Shown here one piece after another: positions 56,641 through 64,000 of a stretch of DNA of 64,000 nucleotides; positions within the stretch are counted from its first letter, which is position 1; each line of letters opens with the position of its first letter. The notes below the pieces were generated by a model. It searched no databases, was not told where the DNA came from, and worked only from the letters and a program-made list of their open reading frames with translations. Source of the stretch: Lathyrus oleraceus. Taxonomy: Eukaryota; Streptophyta; Magnoliopsida; Fabales; Fabaceae. A program made the position numbers and the translations under genes. The stretch lies in NCBI RefSeq assembly GCF_024323335.1, contig NC_066580.1, forward strand, positions 441,769,351 to 441,833,350, read 5' to 3'.

Positions 56641-56899
56641 GTGGTAAAGAAGATCATGCGGATAGTAAATAGAAGTTGTTGAAATAAAATAAAACTTTAT
56701 TTATGATAAATATTATAAAATGTCTAGTATAGATAATTAGATTAGCCTAACAAAAGAAAATAATCTAATTTTAATTAAAAAGTAATACATTTATAAATAT
56801 GGAAATGCAAGGCGAGACATCAAAATAAATGTTAAAACATGAAAGAAGACTTCAAAATTAGAATCAATTTTTATGGTTTTTGGTTATTTTTTTTCTTAG

Positions 56900-59220
56900 A
56901 TGAGCCTTTGTTGTTCTTTTGTTTTGTTTTAATGGATTTTTGAGTCTTTAATTTGTATATGAGAAGTGACTCGTCTTCAGAGGATAATATCTGAAGTTCA
57001 TTGTTGCTACTATTATTTTTTTAATTCCCTTTGATACGTGCTTCATCATCTGATGATGTTATGATTAACCTTCGTTTAGCACTGCGAGTTTTTGTTTTTC
57101 TTTTATTTTATGGTTTACCATTGATGTTGTCACCATCATTTCCTCTTCCACGTTCTTCTTCTTCTTCTTTTTCTTCTTCTTGGCGATCTTCTTTATTTTG
57201 AATCATTGATGGTGATCTTCTTTATTTTGAATCATTGATGGTGATATGACTCCTATATGTAATAAGTATATTGTTAGTATTCATAAAGTTAGTAATATAT
57301 TTGTATGATTATAGTACAAATTTAATTACCTGTTTAATAAATGTTTTTAGAATTGGTTATTGTAGAATAGTAGTTGGTACAAAAGTTTGTGATAATGCGT
57401 AAATTTGTGACCTTTCTTTTAAGTTATTTGCAGACAACTTTATTTCAAAAATAAGAGTACGATGACAGAGATCTGTAATATTTATGGTGTAGACGTATTA
57501 ACTTGTTATTGCAAGAGCATTTGAGTCGTTGTATTAAGTAGTTTTTGTGCCTCTTGATCAAACAATGTTAAAGTTGATTTAACAGTTTCATCAGACACTT
57601 TTAGCATTATCTTGAACCTATGATTACATGTTTTTAATATTATATTACTAATAATATTTTTTATAAGATGGTTTATGATTGAAAATGTCTAACCTTGGTT
57701 TTGGATACTTTGAAGGTGTTTCACACGAAGGACATTTCAATTCATGGCCTTCTTATTTAAGTTTCTCCAATATATTTTTCACATCCAATGTAATGACATC
57801 CAAATGTATCATCAATTTCATTTATAGTTGTTGAAATTATGAAGAAAACATCCTATATTTAAAAGTTTAGAAAAATTGGCTGGTAAAATAACTTTAAAAT
57901 TTTATTTACAAAAGAGTATTTAAATAAAATTTATAGTGTACAAAACTTAGTGATTGGAATCTCCTTTATTTCTAGTTGGTCATTTGATGGACTATATAAT
58001 TTATACAAAATAAAAAGAGATAGTGAAAGACTAACTTTAAATTTTAGTTATTTAAAATGTTAATTAAAAAATGTTAGCATTTAACTGATAAAGTATATTC
58101 GATGGGTATATTACTTTTTTAGGCGTTAGAATTCTGGATTTTCTAGATTTGTGTAAATCCGGGTAACTGAAGTTGAGTTAATCGAGTATTCATCTGTGGA
58201 ATAAAAATGATAATTTATTTGTGAAAATGACGATCCTTTGAATGAATAAAATATCTATAACGTTTAAATATATAGTCATCTCTAAACATCTCCACTATTG
58301 TAGAGATGATTGCAACAATATTGATTTTTTTCTAGTTGAGTTGTCATCAAATTTTCAAATTCAAAGGCTATTTTTTCCATAACGTGACCTTAACAATTTT
58401 AATCCTATGAATAAATTATGATTAGAATGTTAAGATTAATTTTAATTTAATATACTTAATTTATATATGAATATATGAATAAGCAAATACGCGTAGTTGA
58501 AATCTTACTCTTGTAGCCTCAATTCAAGTCTGATAATATTTGTAGTTTTTCTTATACATAAACGTGTTCTTCATGTCCAAGAGCATGAAGCACTCCAACT
58601 ATGTCTGAAAAGAAACATGAATATACTAATGTAGTATAATTTATATTATTGTAGGGTAACTTATGTATAACACTACCAAAGATAACATTGTTGTCTTCAA
58701 CTCTTTCTGAAATTGTTTCTATGGTAACAAATTCAAAATAATGGCGTAGAATTGTAGATTTTGAGTCTTGAATATTTGTTACAACAGTCGTTCGCAAAAA
58801 CCATGTTTGTATGTTTCATTTGCTGAAATTATTTATATATTTTTTATGGTATATCAATTTCCCTCTTGTATCAATTTTCTAAACTTTGTGGTATAAGATA
58901 TTTGTTTATTGTTGCATGTAAATGAGTTCCTTGAAGAAAAGAAAATAGCAATAAAATATTGAAATCAATAATTTTATAAAGAAAAAATAATAATGTTCAA
59001 TATTTAGAATATAAAAGTAGATTTTGTTAACAACAAATAAAATATTTAGGATAAAGAGTTAATACATTCTCATCCAACAAAATCATTTCTACAAATATTT
59101 GTTCTTCATCGTTTCGTAAATTATAACGTCCCACAATCGAACAACTCTGACTCGAAGTAACCAATCATCACTATCGGTATTAAGATCTAAGATTAAATTT
59201 TCCGTTACTGATTGTCTGAT
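56900..59220 (-). pseudogene. RPA70-like OB-fold protein gene relic (replication protein A large-subunit type)
   Basis: Minus strand, several exon-like blocks in the right order. N-terminal OB fold: DLNTDSDDWLLRVRVVRLW then, after a shift, DEEQIFVEMILLDENV (59190-59040). Middle OB fold: YFEFVTIETISERVED, SDIVGVLHALGHEEHVYV (58797-58552), KVTLW (about 58395) and VTRIYTNLENPE (about 58160). C-terminal zinc region: LKCPSCETPSKYPKPR (about 57750), then RFKIMLKVSDETVKSTLTLF, DQEAQKLLNTTTQMLLQ (57620-57505). The tail is basic and ends with SSDDE (about 57050). RPA70-like genes with this layout are often carried by plant Helitrons; I found no Helitron ends. The N-terminus is cut by element R at 59237. 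It could be a captured or host-gene copy. Confidence 0.65.
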
Positions 59221-59231
59221 AATATAAATAT

Positions 59232-59236
59232 ACAAT
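59232..59236. repeat. Presumed target site of element R (ACAAT), left copy
   Basis: Five bases before the TG of LTR R; the matching copy is outside the window. Confidence 0.4.
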
Positions 59237-61529
59237 TGTCATACCCCAATTTTGTCCAGACATATTTAAATTTTTGTAAAATCGATTTCATTTTTAATTT
59301 GCATCATATGCACAGCATGACATGCATTCCATCATGAATAATAACTAAAATATCAGTCAGAATAAATTTATTGAAAATACAGACAAATCGGTTGAATCAT
59401 TTCTCAAGAACGTGCATAAATCAGCAGGTAAAAAGTTTCAAAATTAAAATTACAGACACCAGTATTATTAATCTACGGTTCACGTAGTTTAATCTGGTGT
59501 GCTTGTTGTTTATTTTAGCGGTTGTTTCGGTTGCATTTTGACCCGCTTGAGTCTTTTAACCGGTGCAAATTTATTTCAGAATTTGAAGAAACGGTGTATT
59601 TTTTGAATAAGTATATTTTGTGTTGATCATTTTAGTGTGTCTGATTTAATTTTTCGAACAAATTTACAGCCGACTTCTATTTATAATCAATCCTTTTATT
59701 TCTTTGTTTTAATATTCAAAATTAGAGATTTGTCTTATTATTATAATTTTCTAAATTAAATTACTATCTAAGAATTTTTAATAAATATTTTTCTTTAAAT
59801 AATAGATAATAAGAATTATTAATAAAAAAAGAAAAGGAAAATAAAATTAAGACACCTCACGTTTCCTCTCTCTCTCACACGTTACCCTCATAATATTCCA
59901 AGACACCTACCACACTCAGGGGATTCACAAAAAAAAACCTTCACTCTCACAGACTCTCTCTGACTCCCTGTAGCAAGAGAAAGGGAAAACAAAAAATAAA
60001 TAAAAAAAGGGAGGAACGAACACGGTTCACCCTCCACAACCGGCCGCCGCCGGAAACCATCAACAACACCCTTCACCTCCGCTGGTCGCACCCATCACCA
60101 ACAACAACCCTCCGCGCCTCTGTCTCTCACTTTCTTCAACCGCGCACCACCGCACACAACCTCCATCGCCGTCACGCACCACCGCACACAACCTCCATCG
60201 CCATCGCGCACACCCATGCAAATTCCGGCCACCACCCACTTCTGTTTCACCGTGACCTTCTTGCGCCCACCAAGCTAAACCACAAATCATAACAACATCA
60301 ACAATACAACATTAAAACAAACAGAAACAAAACTGAAACGACGTTGCCGGAATCACAACCATCCACCACCGTGAATGGTTCACCATCCGTAATCACCGCC
60401 AGAAACACACATTGCTGCACTATCGTCACCAGAAACCGCTACCTTTGCCGCGAAATCAGCCGCCATCGCGACTAACAATCGCTTACAAATCCACCGCGTG
60501 CGAACCCCCTTTTCTTGCTCCGGCTGCCGTTGTTTTCTCATTCGTGATAGGCTTGCGTTACGAAGTTGCTAACTGTGTGCTTCACGACGAATCACCTTCT
60601 TCACCACCATCGCTCCCGTCGTCACTCACCAACCGTTCACCGCTGAACCACAATCCAAACCTCAGCGGCGACAAACTCCCTGCGCCGTTTCCTATCATTG
60701 TTGATTCAAAAGGTTACGATTAAATTATCTTCCTAATACATTGGCTAAATCAAAATTAATTAAGCAATTAAAGTTTGTTTAATTGGCATTAAAATTAATT
60801 GGTTAGCTAAATTTTGGTTAACTAGTTAATAGCAATTAATCTATTTTAATTATAAATAAAGTAAATTGATTAGCTAAATTTTGGTTAACTAGTTAATAGC
60901 GATTAATCTATTTTAATTATAAATAAAGTAAATTGATTAGTTAAATTTTGGTTAGTTAGTAAGTTATGATTAATCTGTTTTAATTAAATCAAAATAAATT
61001 AATTAGTTAATATTTGGTAAATTAGTTAATTCCAATTAATTAATTTTAATTAATTTGTTTATTTGATTTAGTTAATTAATATTGGTAATTGATTTTAATT
61101 AACCTAATTAATCAATTTAACCTAAAAATCTTAAATGAATTAATTTTCGATAATTACGAATGGGTCGATTTCTCATATTATCACAATTTCACACTCATTT
61201 ACAAAAATCACTTCAATTTCATCATTAATTCAAAACCATGATAAAATCATTTAAAATCACATAATTCTTGATTCAATATCGAGACCATTTCCATACCCTT
61301 ATAAGTCGATCGCTTTTAAGCATCGCCATCAACCTTACATAGCTTACTCTTGGGCTTTCTTACAATGAGACCTATTCGATTTTAATCGAGTAGATGATTG
61401 ATTCACTAAATAAAATTCAATTTATTAATGAACACAGATTTAAAACCTCGATCTAATGTCGAGTATTTTCTTTCAAACTCAATCGAAATACCCAACCACA
61501 ATCAAACACCATTTCATTTGGAAATGAAA

Positions 61530-62310
61530 AGGGGGATGGCTTTGAGTTTTCAATTACTCTCCTCGATTATTTGAATACGAGTTCTCTTACTCGGTTAGTC
61601 AGATGGTCGTCATTTCTATCCACTTAAGCACAAACAAATCAAACTAGTTCATAATAACGAAACGAAAAGGGAGATGACTTTGAGTCTTCAACTTTTCTCC
61701 TCGATTATTTAAATACAAGTTCTCTTACTTGGTTAGTAAAATAATTCTCGTTCCTCTACAAACTTCCAAACCCCGATTAAATCAAAATACTTTCATAATA
61801 AGCTAAATGAAAAGAGAGATAACTTTGAGTTTTCAACTTCTCTCCTCAATTGTTTGAATACGAGTTCTCTTACTCGTTCATTCGAACAATTGTCATTTTT
61901 CCACAAACATACAACTTAATCAAATCATTTAGATAACAAACTATACGAAAAAGGAGATGGTCTTGAGTCTTCAATTCCTCTTCTCAAATGCTTGGATACG
62001 AGTTGTCTTACTCAGTCATTCAAGTACTTGTCGTTTATCTAAACCACATCAATCATACGCAAACTTATTTTCATAATCACTCAGATGAAACAAAAAATGG
62101 TCTAGAGTCTTCTATTCCCTTTTCCGATTATTGGGATACGAGTTGTCTTACTCGACTATCCGAGTATTCGCCATCCACTCAAAACACCTTAATTATTATC
62201 AAAGCCTTTCTATAATTAAGGATGAAAAAGAAAATGGTCTAAAGTTTTCTATTCCCTTTCTCGATTGTTAGGATACGAGTTGTCTTACTCGACTATCCAA
62301 GTAATTGTCA
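61530..62310 (+). repeat. 140-bp tandem repeat in LTR R
   Basis: Six units marked by 'gagttytcttactcg' at about 61577, 61717, 61859, 61996, 62138 and 62275 and by 'gatgrctttgagtcttcaa' about 45 bp before each. Divergence between units is high, so the array is old. Confidence 0.85.
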
Positions 62311-62739
62311 TCCAACCAAAAACATCTCAACCAATCAAAACATCCAACATATTAATCCCACTTGTCATCCCCGTGTGACCAAAACTCTTTTCAGAAAGAA
62401 CATTGTTAATCCTTTCTATTGCACACAACAAACTAGTGCTTAAGCCTCCGCCGAGAGTAGACAAGCCATCGTTTAGCCTTTAGAACGCGATCCACACAGT
62501 CGTTCATAGAAAACACCAACCAACCGTAGTTTCCCGAACTACGAATGCTCTGACTTCCTTATTGCACCATAAGGATACGTAGGCAGAAGATTGTTGTATC
62601 TTCACAGGCACACTAATAAAAAACCTCCCCTTTTCCCCTTCTGAAGTTCCCATCCATTTCTATTTTCAATATATTTATAAACTGAAGATAACAAACAACA
62701 TTAACTAACATTCAATCTCAGATTAGAACTAAAAGGTTC

Positions 62740-62787
62740 CCGCTGAGTACAGTGGACGTGAGGGGTGCTAATACCTTCCCCTTGCGT
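62740..62787 (+). promoter_or_regulatory. Twin-hairpin RNA module, copy in LTR R
   Basis: Hairpin 1 CCGCTG (62740-62745), AGTA, CAGTGG (62750-62755), with one G-U pair. Hairpin 2 directly follows: ACGTGAGGGG (62756-62765), loop TGCTAATACCTT (62766-62777), CCCCTTGCGT (62778-62787), with two G-U pairs. It ends 175 nt before the PBS. Confidence 0.7.
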
Positions 62788-62961
62788 AATCCACTCCTGA
62801 ACCCAAATATGATTGCGACGACCATTATTCTATTTCCTAAAGGTTTTATCGATATTTTCCTATTCCTTCATTGTGATAAATAAAGTTCAGTGGCGACTCT
62901 GTTCAAACATAAATTTTTCCGCGACCATCGCGAGGAATCGTATTTTTCGAGATGCGACAAA

Positions 62962-62979
62962 TGGCGACTCTGCCGGGGA
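62962..62979 (+). other. Primer binding site of R (tRNA-Arg type)
   Basis: TGGCGACTCTGCCGGGGA, one base different from the PBS of O. Its first 11 bases also occur at 62891-62901 inside the LTR. Confidence 0.8.
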
Positions 62980-63943
62980 CTAGCTCCAAGCAAAAGAGAG
63001 TGAAGCCTAATTTAGTTCAGTTTCTGTATTGTGTGTTAATCTTGTTTGTGTGTTTGTTATTTATTTTGTTATTATTATTCTGTCACAATTATTGCCTGGT
63101 GTTTTATTGGCTATGTATTATTGGGGTTCTCTGGTTGGTGGTACTTTGTGAGATAGGCTCTCCACCCGAGCCTGAGAAAAACCATAAGACTAAGTTGATG
63201 GTTGCGTAGTGGACACCCACAAGGAGTCTTCCTTGTTGGGAAGATATGAAGACCCCGCCTAGAGGAGATTCTCTTGAGATATTATTGCCCGACGAGTCTT
63301 CGTCACGACGATAGTATTTTCAAGGTGGATCAATGACTCTAGGGACCTTTTAACCCACTTTATTCGGCGGTCATGTAGTATTAACCTACAAAGTTTCAGA
63401 CTTGTTGGGTTAATACGAAAGCCCCAATCAGATGAGATCCCTTGGACGTATTACTATCTTACAGTAATATTTCCAACCTCGATCTATGACTCTGAGAACC
63501 TTGTTAGAACCCTGGACTCGAGAGTCGTGTAGTAGAATCCCCATGGAGCCTTCCTTGTTGGGACAATACGAAGACCTCACCTAGACGAGATCTTCTTAAG
63601 GATATTATTGTCCGACGAGTCTTTGTCACGGAAGTGACGTCCTTAAGAAATATCTGTGACTCTAGGAACCTACCAACTGTAGAGCCTACCCATGGGGTTG
63701 CGTTAATCAGAGATACCCGTCATTTACCCGTTATGTTGATTCATCTGAGAACACTTTGAACCTGTGATCCTGAATATGTCACTACACTCATACACATATC
63801 ATGGCATTTGCATCCATCACACATTGCATATCATTTTTCGCAAAAAAAATATACACAAAAAACTCATCCATCCTTCGTCCATAACCTGCAGTGGCTTGAT
63901 TTCCCGACACTCATATCATACTTGAAGTAGCTCTTGAAAGATC
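62980..63943 (+). other. 5' leader of R with degenerate repeats
   Basis: Three units of about 160-170 bp marked by 'cttgttgggaagatatgaagacc'-like phrases at about 63230, 63400 and 63560 and by 'gatattattgyccgacgagtct'. An ORF at 62952-63209 is Leu-rich and crosses the PBS, so I do not think it is a gene. No DUF7745-type ORF1 lies between PBS and gag here, unlike in O. Confidence 0.6.
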
Positions 63944-64000
63944 ATGGATCCGTTGGAGCAAGGTCATATTGCATTGAGAGGAGATGTGGACTCGATGAAA
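63944..64000 (+). CDS. gag: Gag N-terminus of R (partial, runs off the window)
   Basis: ATG at 63944 opens a frame of 19 codons to the window end, starting MDPLEQGHIALRGDVDSM. This resembles the coiled-coil start of gag in the same lineage (compare MALEQTVKDLQ in O) and lies where gag is expected, about 960 bp after the PBS. The call rests on position and this short match. Confidence 0.55.
   Translation, partial: MDPLEQGHIALRGDVDSMK

Larger units (their letters stand above)
59237..62959 (+). repeat. 5' LTR of Ogre-like element R
   Basis: 3723 bp from TGTCATACCCCAATTTTG to GAGATGCGACA, followed 2 nt later by a PBS. It shares its first 11 bases with LTR O, and the 3' module with all Ogre-type LTRs. 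The region 59880-60720 is C-rich ('caccaccg...' words) with an ORF at 60412-60723 that is low in complexity. AT-rich repeats of 'ttaattaattagttaat' fill 60760-61130. Confidence 0.85.

Noticed and set aside
60412..60723. Proline-rich 103-codon ORF in LTR R
   Set aside because: Low-complexity C-rich DNA with overlapping ORFs on both strands; no domain.
62952..63209. Leu-rich 85-codon ORF over the PBS of R
   Set aside because: It crosses the LTR end and PBS; hydrophobic text comes from T-rich leader DNA.

Overview
This window looks like plant nuclear DNA, most likely from a legume with a large genome. I infer tribe Fabeae (pea, vetch, Lathyrus) from the load of giant Tat/Ogre-lineage Ty3/gypsy retrotransposons with upstream ORF1 genes, tRNA-Arg-type primer sites and hypervariable repeated 3' UTRs. 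I see no intact ordinary host gene. Almost everything is a transposable element or a relic of one.

Positions 1-37,775 form a nested stack. An Athila-lineage element (A, 8493-22117, minus strand) sits inside the reverse transcriptase of an Ogre-like element (O, 219-29317, plus strand). O sits inside the 3' UTR of another Ogre-like element (H, 1-218 and 29323-34018). H sits in the 5' leader of an inverted Ogre-like element (M, 34019-37348). M sits in a CACTA transposon end (37349-37775), which sits in a Ty1/copia relic (37776-39150). A and O are supported by perfect 5-bp target duplications (GCAAC and TTGGG) and by paired LTRs of equal length. A has about 2 LTR differences in 1742 bp and O about 15 in 1958 bp, which agrees with the nesting order. 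A has long ORFs with few breaks. O is broken by nonsense codons, one frameshift and the A insertion.

Positions 39,150-59,236 hold older debris: a 4.36-kb MULE (40950-45309) with TIRs, a near-perfect 9-bp target duplication, a broken MURA transposase and a plant-mobile-domain gene with usable introns; a possible hAT-type MITE; long (TA)n tracts; a gypsy gag relic; a minus-strand copia relic split by a 5.1-kb solo Ogre-type LTR (S, 51171-56284, target duplication CATTT); and a minus-strand RPA70-like OB-fold gene relic (about 56900-59220). Positions 59,237-64,000 are the 5' LTR, primer site, leader and first 19 gag codons of another Ogre-like element (R) that runs off the right edge.

The most interesting signals are RNA-structural. 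Five Ogre-type LTRs carry the same two abutting hairpins near their 3' ends (6-bp stem with 4-nt loop, then 10-bp stem with a near-invariant 12-nt loop). The stem sequences differ while pairing is mostly kept. The 3' UTRs of O and H are arrays of nested hairpins with compensatory arm changes. Inside A, the last ORF has an LTR-like promoter of its own (TGACG palindromes plus TATAAATA), a PPT-hairpin module is present twice, and two homologous ATHILA-type ORFs follow pol.
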